Position numbers and translations under genes: made by a program. A stretch of 64,000 nt of DNA from positions 74,201,564-74,265,563 of the forward strand of contig CM061245.1 in NCBI GenBank assembly GCA_030848705.1. The letters are read 5' to 3'. A model generated the notes under the pieces. It saw nothing but the letters and a program-made list of their open reading frames with translations. It was not told the DNA's origin and searched no databases. This document shows, one piece after another, positions 28,157-40,424 of the stretch (position 1 is its first letter; each line of letters opens with the position of its first letter). The stretch is from Heracleum sosnowskyi (lineage: Eukaryota > Streptophyta > Magnoliopsida > Apiales > Apiaceae).

Positions 28157-31100
28157 ATGGAGTTTAATGACTACGATAATTTCACAGTTTTGGTTGGGAT
28201 TCTGATTGCAGCATTTGGGTTGCTCAAGTGGGGAAATGAATGGTATTATGTGGGAAGATTGGGTGAAAACAGACACTCTCTTCCTCCAGGTGATATGGGA
28301 TGGCCTTTTATTGGCAACATGTTGTCTTTTGCCATTTCTTTCAAAATGGGTCACCCTGATTCCTTCATCTCAAATCTTCATACCAGGTTCTTTTATATTT
28401 GCATGCTTCATAAGTGCATAGAATTGCGTGCTTCACCGGTGCGTAAAATTGATTTTTCTTTTTTTGTATACTTTAATGATGTATTTAACTCGATAGATGT
28501 CTGAGATGATGGGAAGCAGGGATTCTTCACTTACCTGCCGCACCGCGCACCCGATTCTTGGGATACTTGGATGCGCGTGCATTCTTGGGGATTCTTCTCT
28601 CACCCACAAGTGAGAGAAGGTAACGCAGATACTTACATACTTATATACTTAATCGAATAAATACCGATAAGTCTCCGCACTCTGGGAGAGTGACCTAGAG
28701 GTTTAGAGAGAGTGACCTTACCATGCGACATTTTTGCGATATACATATGGTTCTTACGCCCCTTTAGAGGCAGGGTCGTGCGAAAGCAGACGTTCTTTCA
28801 ATTTTTGATCTTTAGCTTGGTCACATTCAAGTATAAGCTTAGGCTTGAGAATTTGCAATAACAACTTAATTCACCTAGTTTGAAATCCATCATAATAAAA
28901 GTTCATGTTTTTAAACACAATCTTATTGTACTCTGAAGTCTGAACCTTCTGAACTCTGGCATCACACACGAATGATCACATTACATTTGAAATTTTATAG
29001 GTTCAATCGGACACATATTTACAAGTCCCACATGTTTGGAAGCCCAAGTGTTATTGTTACATCTCCCGACGCATGTAGAAGAGTGCTAATGGACAATGAA
29101 ACCTTCGGCCCTGGCTGGCCAATATCAGTTACGGAATTACTAGGAGATAGAGGTTTCCATGGCATCACAAACGAGGAACACCGGCGCCTTCGCCGCCTCA
29201 CTGCTGGTTCATTATCCGGTGCAGAGGCCATGTCTTTCTACATTGAGTATATTAAGGACATAGCCGTAACTTCTTTAAAAGATTTGTCTGAGAAGGAAAA
29301 GCCAATTGAGCTGTTGACTGAAATGAGAAAAAATGCTTTCAATATTATCATGTATATAATTTTGGGCATCGAGACTAGTCCTGAGTTAGAGAAGCTGGAA
29401 AAAGAGTACCACTTTTTAACTCATGCACTAAAGGCCATGCGCATTAATCTTCCCGGATTTGCTTATCACCGCGGCCTTCAGGCAAGTGTGTTTTGAGTAC
29501 GCAGCAACGTTGTTATCTTTGGTTCTTGGTGGTTAAATTTATTTTGTTAATATTCTGGTGGTGACAGGCTCGGAAAAAGCTGATAAGAAAGTTTGGAACT
29601 TTAGTAGAACAAAGGAGGATTTCATTAGAAAATAAACAAACAAAAGGAAAGAGATATATGGTTGATTTACTGATGGAAACAGAAGAGGATGGGAAGAAAC
29701 TGAGTAGCCAAGAGATTGTAGACCTAATAATAATATATTTACTAGCTGGTCATGAATCTTTTGCTCATGCTTCAACTTGGGTACTTATTAATTTACTTGA
29801 ACATCCACAATATTACCAAATAGCCAAGGTATTTACTGATGAACGACTACGATTTGAACTTTGAATTTAATTTGTGTATTTCTCAAGTATTACTAATTTA
29901 AGCTGATCTTTTTTGCAGGAGGAGCAAGAGGAAATTGTAAAGAAAAGAGTGTCTACAGAAGATGCACTTAACCTTGCAGAAATTAAAGAAATGGAGTATC
30001 TATCAAAGGTATGATTCTCAAGTTCGTTTATGACATCTGACTTATCTCTGCTAATGTTAGAGAATTGACTCAATGTCTTTGTATTGTATGTCCAAGGTGA
30101 TCGATGAAACATTGAGGGTGGCTAATCTTTCATTCACGCTATTTCGTGAAGCAAAAACAGATGTTCATATGAATGGTTAGTCCATCCTCACCACATAGTT
30201 TCTTTTTATAATTTTAAAATCAATGTTTCACTTGAGACTAAGTGAATGGTCATGAAAAACGAAGTAACTGGGTAACTGATTTAGGTTACACAATACCGAA
30301 GGGATGGAAGGTTTTGCCATGGATTAGGAGTGTACACATGGATTCTCAGAATTATAAAAACCCAAATGTGTTCAATCCTTCTCGATGCAAAGTAAGTATT
30401 AAATTTCAGTTATGGTCTATTTCATACTCACGCACATATGTCTACATTAAGTCTTGAATCATAACATCCTACGACGAAGAGGAGAGACGTATCCACTAAC
30501 CTAAAACCAAGAGTTCCAGTTCAGAATACTAATTCCATGTATTGGTTTTTTTTATGACACTTAAGCTTTATTCTTAGAATAGCATTTTGAGGCTATATGT
30601 TTCATTGTTTTCCTTTTGTGTTGAGTGTCCCAGTTCAGATTACTATGAGTTGTGGTTATTATTTCAACAACAAAATTATTGTTTACCAAAATAATTTATG
30701 AATTTTAGAATGTTGAATGTTTTTAGGAGGACAATCCAAGCAAAGGAGCAGGAATGTATATGCCTTTTGGAGCAGGAAGTAGATTGTGTCCTGGAATGAA
30801 CTTGGCAAAGATAGAAATCTGCATTTTCCTTCATTATTTTCTCCTTCACTACAAGTGAGTACATAGAGTATAAGTTATCTTCTTTTTGCCCCTTGCAAAC
30901 TTTATTAAAATCTTCTTCTTTCTAGTTTTAAACATTACTTCCTTTTTTCCTAATCCGGAATCATATTTTGAATTTTCTTAAACAAGAGCTGGCATGTGGA
31001 TCAGTTATCGAAAGAGATCTAGCCATTTATCTTACCTTTGGTTGTATACATAACACTCCGGAAGTAGTAGACTTGCTTCTCTACTGTAATAAGCTACTGA

Positions 31101-31223
31101 TACTTCTTATTCCATTGTTGCAGGTTAGAACGTCTTAATCCAAATGGAAAGGTGACGTATATACCAGTCACACGACCTTCTGATAATTGCATTGCAAGAA
31201 TCCAGAAGCTGAGCTCCACATAG
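28157..31223 (+). CDS. CYP88: Cytochrome P450, CYP88 family (ent-kaurenoic acid oxidase-like), eight exons
   Basis: Exons: 28157-28386, 29001-29481, 29568-29828, 29919-30008, 30097-30175, 30285-30391, 30727-30854 and 31124-31223, giving 491 residues, the usual family length. A membrane anchor lies at about residues 8-24, then PPGDMGWPFIGN, the I-helix AGHES (297-301), K-helix ETLR (358-361) and the haem loop FGAGSRLCPG with ligand Cys437. FGSPSVIVT, HRRLRRLTA and INLPGFAYH blocks match CYP88A enzymes, which oxidise ent-kaurenoic acid to GA12 in gibberellin synthesis at the ER; related CYP88s modify triterpenes, so the substrate is unproven. The PERF-region Trp is Cys415. Intron 2 uses a GC donor (CAG|GCAAGT). 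No break is visible. Convergent with the H-protein gene. Confidence 0.88.
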
Positions 31224-31703
31224 TACAATTTGGTGTCTGTTAAATTTAGTGTATATAACTACTCTGCCCATGTAATACAATTACAGAATGGAGGAAAAGC
31301 AGATATGAATAGAGGTAGATTGAGAGTTCATATTCTACTGGTTGCCAGTTGCCACTTTACATTTGAAAAACATCTTGTGAAGTGATATCAATTTGTCGAA
31401 GGAGTGGGTGCAGCCTCAGATTATATACATATATAGCAAACGGCCAATGCGATAATTATTGTTACAATAGTTGTAACATAATATGGGTAAACTAAGAAAA
31501 TCAGAAGCAGATACGCAGCAGTTGAAAGATTGCAGGCATCAAAGTGGTAACTGATAATAGGACTGTCTTAATTTACATGAAGAAGCAAATGAGAGTAGTA
31601 ACAAAATAAGAAAACTAAATTGAGGCTTCCATTTGTTGTAACAGTTGAACTTAATCAACTCAGGTAAATCATGCAAATAAACAGACCAGTACAGTGCAAA
31701 TTT
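31224..31703. other. Convergent 3' flanks of CYP88 and the H-protein gene
   Basis: About 480 bp without an ORF of note. It must hold the 3' UTRs and polyadenylation signals of two genes pointing at each other, so some transcript overlap is possible. Confidence 0.5.
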
Positions 31704-32512
31704 TTAGTGTGCAGCATCTTCCTCTTCACAGAATTTTGTGTACTCTTTTGGTCCCATCAAGGATTCTAATTCGGATGGATTACTTGGCTTCACCTTGATC
31801 ATCCATCCATCTTCATATGGGCTCGAGTTGATCTATTTATTAAAAATCAGAAATAGAACATTAAGACACATGAATACTTCTTTGTTAACTGATCTAAAGC
31901 AATCTTGAATGTAATGAGGAACTAACCAGTCCAGGTGTCTCAGTGAGCTTTGTGTTAACCTCAATAACCTCTCCAGAGATCGGGGAATTAACATCACTGG
32001 TGGCCTTTACACTTTCCACAGCTCCAAAGCCACTGGCTTGTGTAACGGCACCACCAGGTTCTGGCAGCTCCACAAATACAACTTCTCCTAGATGGTCCTG
32101 TTTTTTTAACATGTGAGTCAGCTCTCTTCCAGAAACAGAGTAACAACAACAACAACAACATAAGCTTAATAATCTACAACACATATGACATAACAACACA
32201 AGTGCCTGCATACATCTAGAGAAATGTGAAATAATGAGATAGTACCTGAGCATGTTGAGTTATACCAATAGTAGCTACTGATCCTTCATGCTTCACCCAT
32301 TCATGTGAAGTTGCATACTTCAACCCATCCAAAACTGCATCCATACATAAAAAAACACAATTAAATAAACTGAAATGAATGGGAAATAGCTATGGTTAAG
32401 AGTTGCTGTTGGGGGGGGCACCAGTAGAGAAGCATCTTGAGAGAGGAAAGGGTGGTGCAGAGGAGAGTCTAAGTGCATTGGCAGCTGAAGAAGCCCACAC
32501 CCTAAGAGCCAT
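31704..32512 (-). CDS. GDCSH: Glycine cleavage system H protein, mitochondrial precursor, four exons
   Basis: Minus-strand exons: 32512-32422, 32334-32246, 32097-31927 and 31832-31704, giving 159 residues. The H protein carries lipoate and shuttles the aminomethyl group between the P, T and L proteins of glycine decarboxylase in the mitochondrial matrix, essential for photorespiration. The start MALRVWASSAANALRLSS is the typical plant presequence, so I use this ATG and not an upstream in-frame one at 32668. The mature part begins near VLDGLKYATSHEWV; the lipoylated lysine is Lys91 in ESVKATSDVNSP; the C-terminus EYTKFCEEEDAAH is the conserved plant ending. All exon joins are in frame. Exon 1 ends at a weak donor (ACTG|GTGCCC) beside a C8 run. 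Intron 3 holds a short CAA microsatellite. The gene looks functional. Confidence 0.95.
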
Positions 32513-33550
32513 TTTGATTGTTTTATCTTCTTGACAATCTCCTTGGTTGCGTTGATATACTAGGGATAAAAAACAAGCGCTTCTTATTTTTGAAAAATGT
32601 ACTTGCTGCTTACTCTTTGTTATCTTTGATGGATGGTGCACATACAAAGCCTCATCCTTCTCTCCCACTTTAAACTTCCTGCACCCAACCTCACTTGTGT
32701 GGCATCATTACTATTTCTTTTTTCTCCTAATATTATTAACCTGCATGCTCCTTTTATTGTTTCATTACATTTTATTTCACAAAAATACACTCAAAACTAA
32801 ACATATAGGTAAGGGGTACGGGGACTTATTTTTTTGATAATTAACACACTCACGCACACATCTTATCTTTGACAAGAATCGAACTCTCTCTAAATATTAT
32901 TTAGACAAACAATGAAAACTTTCTACAATACACTAAAATAATTATATATAAATCTGTAGATATTATTTTATTATGCACATTTTTATGAGAGAAAAATACT
33001 TCTAAATACTTACTTTGGAGGCTTAGATGAGTATATAATACATTTTTATAACATAATTATAAATATTTGAACACAAATTTAGTACAACGGATCGATCCTG
33101 CTTCAAATTATGTATTTTATTTTATTTTTAATATTTTTTAATTCAATGGGCCGAATTCAATCAGGTCAGGCCGTCGGGTATTAAAAACAAGTGCCCCAAT
33201 TCAACCTTGTGAAACATTTCAATTGGCAGTTGGCACACACGTTACATTTTGATATGGGCAGAGAAGAATTGTACAGAGCAGAGGATACAGGTTTTGGGCT
33301 TTATATGGGGTGACTGTAGAGGATCCAATTTATCCTCGGACAAGGCCCAACAATTTCTACTTTAGCCTTTTTGTTTCAATAGATTATTCAACACGTATAG
33401 TGTGAAGAATGCCGTCTTTTTTTTTTCTTTTTTTCTTTTTTTTGTCTTGGCAAAAAAAAAACTATCATTTTTTTTATAAATTCGGATTCGGATCCGGATC
33501 ATAACTTTACATAAAGACAAATATATCTTAAAAAATAATATATTTATATA
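32513..33550. other. Upstream region of the H-protein gene and AT-rich intergenic DNA
   Basis: Holds the 5' UTR and promoter of the H-protein gene on the minus strand (an upstream in-frame ATG is at 32668). Beyond about 32850 it is AT-rich with T-tracts near 33418-33470 and no ORF of note. A short CCGGATC-containing patch at 33482-33500 resembles the hAT-like remnant at 35215-35370. Confidence 0.45.
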
Positions 33551-34658
33551 GGCTTGTGCTCATGTGAGAACTCCTCACTATTGTAAGAACTGAGATCTAA
33601 TCTCAGCCATTCAAATTTATAATATTCATTTAATCTTCACCACACATTTATTCTCCCACATATTCGTCTGTCTCTCACCACTGTCTCTCCCACTTTCTTT
33701 TCGATCACCGTCATTTCACTGCCATTTCTTCAATTTATTCATAAACATTCTATAATCTCAACGCCATCCTTTTTATACATATACATACGTATATACATGT
33801 TGTTTTATATTTATTTGACTTGTGTGGCAGATTCATATTTCCGATTTTGTTGTCAGATCTGAAATCTTCATTGAATGTATCAATGATCGGTAATTACGTC
33901 GTTGCTAGAGGCGTCGTTCGTGTATGCTAATTTTCTGTTCAATTTATGGTGATTGGGCGATGGATTGATTCTGTATATAGTGGCGATTGTTGGTGGTGAT
34001 GGCGGTAGTTTTATATTTTCGATTTTTATGAGTTTGTTTTAATTTAAGTGGCGATAATGTGGTGGTGGTTACGTGGTGATGTAGTGATAGTGTTGGTGGC
34101 ATGATGATGTTAGTGGTGATAGTTATATAGTGGTGGTTGGTGGTGTGTGGTGGTGGATCTGCTCATAATCGACAATCGATGGTGATTTTTCTTGCAATTA
34201 TGATGATTTTTGTTCTTTTATGCTGATTTGTAATGATTTTTTGGTGATTTTGGCACATTGTTGGTAATTAGTTGACGATGGTCAGACTTGGTGGCCAGAA
34301 GTAGTGATGGTTTGTTGTGGTGATTTTCGTAAATTGGTGGTGATTTTTTGCTAATCGCCGGTGGTGGTGGTGATTTTGTGTTTTTCGGTGGTGATTTTTT
34401 GTTTTCTGGTGGTGGTCGGAGGTGACGGCAGTGTGGTGATTTTTTGTTTTCCGGTGGTGATTTTTTGGGTTGGCCGGAATTGGTCACCGGAGATGGAGGT
34501 TCCCGGTGGCCAGAGGTGGTGGATGGGTGGGGATGGTGAAAAATTAAAATATTAATAAATTTAATGAATGATGGAAGATTAATATAGTGTATTTAAATGA
34601 GTGGCTATGATTAGATCTCATATCTCACAATAGTGAGAGTTCTCATTTGAGCGCGACC
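33551..34658. mobile_element. Non-autonomous Mutator-like element (MULE)
   Basis: The 1,108-bp element has terminal inverted repeats of about 60 bp (GG...GCTCA..TGAGAACT at both ends, sharing TCACTATTGT and GAGATCTAATC) and a perfect 11-bp target duplication ATATTTATATA (33540-33550 and 34659-34669). No transposase is encoded. The interior contains a stretch rich in GGTGGTGATTTTT-type units (about 34060-34530). Confidence 0.85.
34060..34530. repeat. GGTGGTGATTTT-rich degenerate minisatellite inside the MULE
   Basis: Short units of GGTGGT and GTGATTTTTTG type recur with variation. Read on the minus strand (34487-34218) they give a Pro/Lys/Ser-rich peptide with PPENKKSPP units. That may be a captured proline-rich gene fragment or just the repeat being open in frame; I cannot decide. 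Confidence 0.45.
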
Positions 34659-34669
34659 ATATTTATATA

Positions 34670-35214
34670 TGTATAATGAATAATATTAAAGATAAATAAT
34701 TCAACATATGATATATTAAATTAAGTAATAAATTATTACTAATAAATTACTAAGTTTGTGTGCATTGATCGAGTTTATAAACATTCTAGGTGTAAAATCG
34801 AAATGATACACATGAAATTATATATTTGAGTGCGCATTTATAAACACAATACCATATATTTGTACGTGAAAAACTTCGTAATCTTAGTTAATAAAATTTT
34901 AGAACGAAGTTAATGAAAGAGTGTTCTCGTTTCATATTATTATTTCATTTAATAAAATAAATTCGAGAGTGAACGTGCTATTAACATCTCTAAAAAAAGT
35001 ATGTAGAAGTACATATTAAACAAATGAATGATAATTTGATGGGTTAAAATAAAAATTAGGAAACAAATAAATTTATAAATGTTAATAAATGAGATTTTGA
35101 TGTCTAAAATATTATTAATCAATTTAAAATTTGTAAAGTTAACGAGAACATATCAAAATATAATAAAATTTATTATTTTTTTACAACTTAAAAAATATAT
35201 TTTAATTAATTAAT
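34670..35214. other. AT-rich intergenic DNA
   Basis: No ORF, repeat or element ends recognised. Confidence 0.5.
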
Positions 35215-35370
35215 TCATATCCGGATTATCCGATTTCCGATCTGATTTACACAGATATCGGGTTAAACCGGATCCGGAACCGGAATAGGTTTTTCAAAAT
35301 CCGAAAAACCGGATATCCGATCCGATTTTTATAAACCGGACCGGATATCCGGTTTTGCTCACCCCTACTA
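35215..35370. mobile_element. hAT-like element end (remnant)
   Basis: Multiple CCGGATATCC/GGATCCGG-type subterminal repeats end in TTGCTCACCCCTA, the complement of the TAGGGGTGAGCAA terminus seen on the element at 41244-42073. No opposite end is clear. Confidence 0.5.
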
Positions 35371-35386
35371 AAAATAGATTCCCTAA

Positions 35387-35912
35387 GGCCATCTTCTGTT
35401 GTGATCCAAAATAATAAATTTAGATCACTAACTAATCCAAATTCTAATCCAACTCCAGTGATCCAAATTCTAATCCAAATTACTATTTACATATTATATT
35501 GCATAAATATTATATCAAACTATTTAATCTTAAATTCAATATTAAATCATTATTAACTATTTATATTATATCTATTGAATTAATTAAATTAAAGATATGT
35601 AAATTATGTTATAAGTTTTATTTCAAGAATTAATTTTATTAACTATTAATTACATATTAGTATTAATTAAATAATTAAAGGAACCACAGATCAATTTTAA
35701 ATCTAATAAACTAAAAATATACAAATAACAAAATCATTATTTTAATATTAAACCAACTGATCCAAATTTGGATAACTGAATAGTGGTGATCCAAATTTGG
35801 ATCAATACTGTTCACTTATCCAAATTTGGATCACCATTTGAATAAATACTGGAGGAGAATTTGGAGTAATCTGCCCCAAATTTGAATATTTGAATCACTG
35901 TTGGGTTTGCCC
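35387..35912. mobile_element. PIF/Harbinger-type MITE
   Basis: It is flanked by TAA on both sides (35384-35386 and 35913-35915). The imperfect inverted ends are GGCCATCTTCTG..GTGATCCAAA and GGGCAAACCCAACAGTGATTCAAA. The interior is AT-rich with repeated GATCCAAATTTGGATCA units near the right end. There is no coding capacity. Confidence 0.65.
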
Positions 35913-36089
35913 TAAAAACTTAAACATTTGTATACATAATTATAAGTATAAAAGAATTGTTTGTGTTGAGTTAATCATACAAGAATCTTTTTTTTTTCAG
36001 GTAACCGATCATACAAAAATCTTTGCTAAATCGAAAGTAGAACGAAAATGATTTCAATTTAATTTTGGTAGATATGTATAAAGGTTATA

Positions 36090-39049
36090 CTCCCTTTGTC
36101 CCAGTTTAAGAGTCGCTTTTGTCATTTTTTCACGTCCCATATTAAGAGTCATTTTTTTTATTTTCAAGACACTTATTTGACCTAACCTACCCATATTTAT
36201 GAATACATAATAATTTCTCTCTATTTCCAAGTTTTTTTATCAACATACTCGTACTTCGTTTCATCTTCTCTCCACCTCTATATATAATTTTATACTACTA
36301 TACTTACATTTTACATCTCAGTTTACATATTCTAAACACAAGATAAATATAGCTATCAAAAAAATATCGGGGGAGGAAAATATTTTTCTTAATATGGGGT
36401 ATGCTATATTTGTTGAAACCTCGACCTTTTAAAATTTTTACTATACATGTTTGTAAGGTGCAAAATATTTTATTTAAAATTTTAGGAGGATATGCCTGAA
36501 ATGATCTTTCAACAGCATCTATAAGCTCATCAATGTTTTTTGGACTCTCCTTATAGCGTAGAGATTGGATGGCATTAAAAAACCAAGGTCTAAGATTTTG
36601 AGATCAGGAGAGTTTGATGGTTGACACATCAAACGAATATCAAACCCATATTATGCAGCAGCTTGACAGAACTCTATATCATTTGGATCAAGATGTGTTC
36701 TTGCATTATCTTGTTGGATGAATATAGTCACCCTGTTGTCATCTGGCCATTTTGCTCTAATATCCCGTAGAACTTTCTCGATCATATATGATCTTATAAT
36801 GTTCCTTCCAACTGAAGTCATGACTTTTGTTTCAAGAGTTCCTGTAACTTTATTAACACTACTCCTTCTAGCTGGCTCTTTAATAACCAAAGGATATATT
36901 CCAATTTTACCGGAAAAAATTTCATTTCCATGTATGTCAAACCGCGACCTCGCTACAGCAGCCAAAAACATCACTTTAATGACAAATTTTTTACTTTTAC
37001 AAGTCATGTAAGGCTCCTCTTCACCAGCAACAAGATAGTAAGTCTCGGATTTTTTAGTCAAATAAAACCATTTCTCACGAATATGAACTATATTCTCCAT
37101 ATTCACAAAGCGAAGATTATTTGGAAGACTATTTTTATCCAACATTGACAAACAAAACTCAACTCGACTTTTCATATTTTTGTTTGTTAGAAGCGGCTTG
37201 ATAGAATTAGAGTTTCTCCTTATTTTTCCATCCTTGAAGCACCTATGGAGTGTTGATTTTGGAACTCTCAATGCATATGTTGTAGAAAGAATGGTTGTCC
37301 ATTTAGACAAAGGAATGTTTTTCATTTGTTGAAGATCAACTTGCACTCTTTTACGACCACAATTTTTTGTTTTAAAATGTGATACATATACATCAACCTT
37401 TCCCTGGTTTGAAGTCTCTTTGGCTCGCTTCCAAATTCTTTGAACATTACGCATGGTTACAGAAAAATCATTTGCCACTGCTTTTGTTGTCCCCCATTTT
37501 AATTTTTCATTCACACTATTCTTTAGTAGAGCCATATAAATGGCTTGAAGTTGATCATTGGACAAATATTTTATTTAATTCTAGGTATTCTTTCTAAACC
37601 ATTTCCATCACCTACAAAAAAATAATTTTTTAAATCAAATTAGTAAGTTGCTTTCAAATAACAAATCAAATTAGAAAAAAAAATGATTAGAATAATTTTC
37701 TCATTTTTACATTTAGTAATTTTAAATTACAATCCACCAAACTCTTGAGATTAAAATAAAAAAAAAAATTAATGATCATATGATCAATGTTAACTTTTAC
37801 TCCCGAAGTTAGCTTTGTCAATAGTATAATTAATCAATGTTTTAAAAATATTTTGTAAAAATAAAATAAATTGTACTTGTAAATTATGTTTGTAAATTAA
37901 TTTATTTTAAATAAATCAACTTTGTAAATTATTTTATTTTAAAATTATTGACTCAAAATTGTATTTGTAGTTGAATGTTTCTTTTATAACAAAAAGTGAT
38001 CTTATAACTCTACTAAAATTAAATGATTATAAAATTAAACATCATTAATTTAAAATATAATTTTCATCCTTTTTAGCATTAACAAAATATTTGTATACAC
38101 CTGACAATAATGAAACATTTACTTCTACTTCTAAATATAAACAATAATTACACAATCAAAATAAAATTAATTTACTTGCCTAAATTGAAATCAATAAAAA
38201 ATTAAACTCATCCAAATAGAAAACATTTGTATAATGTATAAATTTAAAATATAAATTATACCTTCTGTATGAGGAGGTGTAGGAGGCTCTGACGGAGGAG
38301 GTTCATTTAAGTCAGAACCTAGAGGCTGGTTTAAATCAAAAGTATTAGTTCTTGCATTTCTGATGAGAGCAGTCGTACTTGTTTCCTCACAGTGAAATAT
38401 ATTTTCTTCCTCCATAACAAAATCTTTACCTTGAAAAAAATATATAAGTAATGAATATATGCAATAATTTGAAAACACACGTATATATATATATGGTAGA
38501 GATTACTGTAGGCTTGAGCTGCTTAAAGCAAAAAAATAAAATAAAGAATTGTTTCAATAATACATGAAAGAAATGTAAAAATGAAAAAGAAAAGGGGAGA
38601 GAATCCCCTGCATTATTTGATGAAGTTTCTTGAAAATTAAGAGAAATATTCAAATCAAAAGTGTATGGTGTATTCATCTTTTATAATGGTGAAAAAGTCC
38701 TACAGATGACTTACATCTTTCACTTATATATATATAGGCTAGATTGGAGGGAGATTTTTAACTTAAAAATTTTGAAGTAAAAATTTGGAACTCAAAATGA
38801 AAATTATGGAGGGAATCAAAATGTGTACTATAAAATGTATGGAGTAAAAATTAAAAGAGCGGTAGAATAAAAGCAAGAGTCGCCTGTTTAAAATACTTAA
38901 TGCACGTAAATATATTCATGCAGTAATAATGTTATACGGGGATATTATAGGAAAATAAGGACGTGTTAACAACAAAAACAATGTAACATTAATGATTCTT
39001 AATATGTGTGTAAAATAGAAAAACGACTCTTAAACTGGGACAGAGGGGG
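36090..39049 (-). mobile_element. Plant mariner-like element (MLE), decayed
   Basis: Terminal inverted repeats of about 33 bp start CTCCCTTTGTCCCAGTTTAA on the left and match the complement of the right end (CCCCCTCTGTCCCAGTTTAA), each flanked by TA (36088-36089 and 39050-39051), the tc1/mariner target. A transposase pseudogene reads on the minus strand. Length is 2,960 bp. Confidence 0.92.
36365..38425 (-). pseudogene. Mariner DD39D transposase, inactivated
   Basis: The main exon runs from 37611 (acceptor GTAG) to about 36365. An upstream exon at about 38425-38262 encodes an acidic region with FDLNQP and ends at a GTATAA donor. The main exon has a helix-turn-helix part and catalytic blocks. 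The family's first block has an aspartate before EKWFYL; here the codon is CGT (Arg), near 37082. The second Asp is kept in FIQQDNARTHL, and the third in ILDLGFF comes 40 codons later, the plant DD39D spacing. A TAA interrupts the frame at about 36651, between the second and third Asp, and a frameshift lies near 37575. So it is broken in at least three ways. Confidence 0.88.
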
Positions 39050-39940
39050 TATTTGTTTGTAATCATACAGTATTTAATAAATAAACTTAACTGAAATGGT
39101 ACACTTCCATAAAAATAGTTAATGGTCATTTCTCTCTATCTTTGCACACATTCCCCCACAAAATAGGTCTTAAATATTTCGACAAACAAATGACTACTCT
39201 TAAAACCGTGTCTCTTTTTTCGTTAGTCATCTCTAGTTGCGACTCTAATGTGTAATGGATTATTTATTTCTTGCTAGACAATTTTTTTTTAAAAAAAAAA
39301 GATGAGCGAAAGACTAATATGCTGGAGTTTGATTTTGTTTTCAAATCATGATTTAGAATGTTAAATAAATTTAATAGTTAAAGATGTTTGGCAACTGCTT
39401 TCCGAAAAGAGTTTTCATTTTAAACAAAAACATTAATTTGTTTTATATGACGTATTAATGAAAATAAGTGATACTCAGCATAGTGACAAATCTTGTCTTT
39501 GATCGTAGTTTTGATGATAATAATATTGATTTGATTTATTTTAACATGTGTTTATCAATATTCAATCATTTTTGTAGATGTGATATGATTTGTATGATCA
39601 GTTTATCTTCTTTTTTTTTTGCTAAGTCATTCGTCTATCTAAGACCTTAAATTGTTAGAAAACAAGACATGGGGCAGGATTTTATATTATGTTTTGACAC
39701 TTTCACTGATTACTCGAAAACTTGTCTTTTGGTCGAACAATAGATCATAAACGCCTCATCTTTGTGACATTAGTTTCTCTTCGTGTCCATAATAATTATG
39801 AGAATATTGGGGATGACAGAAATCTGAATCTGAGACTTCTACCTGCTTGAACCCTAATAATAGCTCTTCTGTAATTTCAAAATGTGCTTAAACGCTAATA
39901 TTATGTTTGATATTCTATATAGTGTAATCTAGTTAAACAA
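39050..39940. other. AT-rich intergenic DNA
   Basis: No credible gene. Short ORFs here are not supported by any recognised motif. Confidence 0.5.
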
Positions 39941-40424
39941 TAGAACCTCTCTAAAGTAATATCATTGGGACCGGGAAAAATTATCACTTTAGAGAGATTA
40001 TCACACGAAAAAGGTTTACAATTTTCCGAATTTAAAATAATTAAAATTTATTTTCTACATAATTTTATAGTCAATGTATATAATTTCTTTGAATTCTAAA
40101 ATATATACTAAAATTATGTATGTTAACACTTCTAACTCAAAAAATCACTAATCAATTTAATAACATTATGTATTTATATGAACATCTTCTACAATACAAA
40201 GATCACAGCTATCAATTAAAGACAATAAAAATGATAATGAATGGTTTAAAAGTTACTAGACAATAAAATCTCCGCTAAAATATTGTCATGAAATATATTT
40301 CATACTTGTAAAGTATATAAAATGTGTCTTTTATCAAGAATATCACTTTATACGAAAATTGGGACTGATATTTGACATTACGATTTTCTTGAAAAGTATT
40401 AATTATCACGACACGGAGGTTATT
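39941..40424. mobile_element. MITE-like element, superfamily uncertain
   Basis: The left end TAGAACCTCTCTAAAGTAAT and the complement of the right end (TAACCTCCGTGTCGTGATAA) are imperfect inverted repeats, with a CATTGGGACCG block near the left end. I found no clear target duplication. It is non-coding. Confidence 0.42.

Noticed and set aside
28157..28504. Single-exon 115-residue ORF at the P450 start
   Set aside because: It runs into intron 1; the AG|GTTC donor at 28386 joins in frame to 29001 and gives the conserved P450 continuation.
32513..32668. Upstream in-frame ATG extending the H-protein by 52 residues
   Set aside because: The downstream ATG starts the canonical plant mitochondrial presequence MALRVWASSAANAL; the extension is not targeting-like and probably is 5' UTR.
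34218..34487. Extensin-like 89-residue protein on the minus strand
   Set aside because: It is a frame through a GGTGGTGATTTT repeat within a non-autonomous MULE with no promoter or conserved domain visible.
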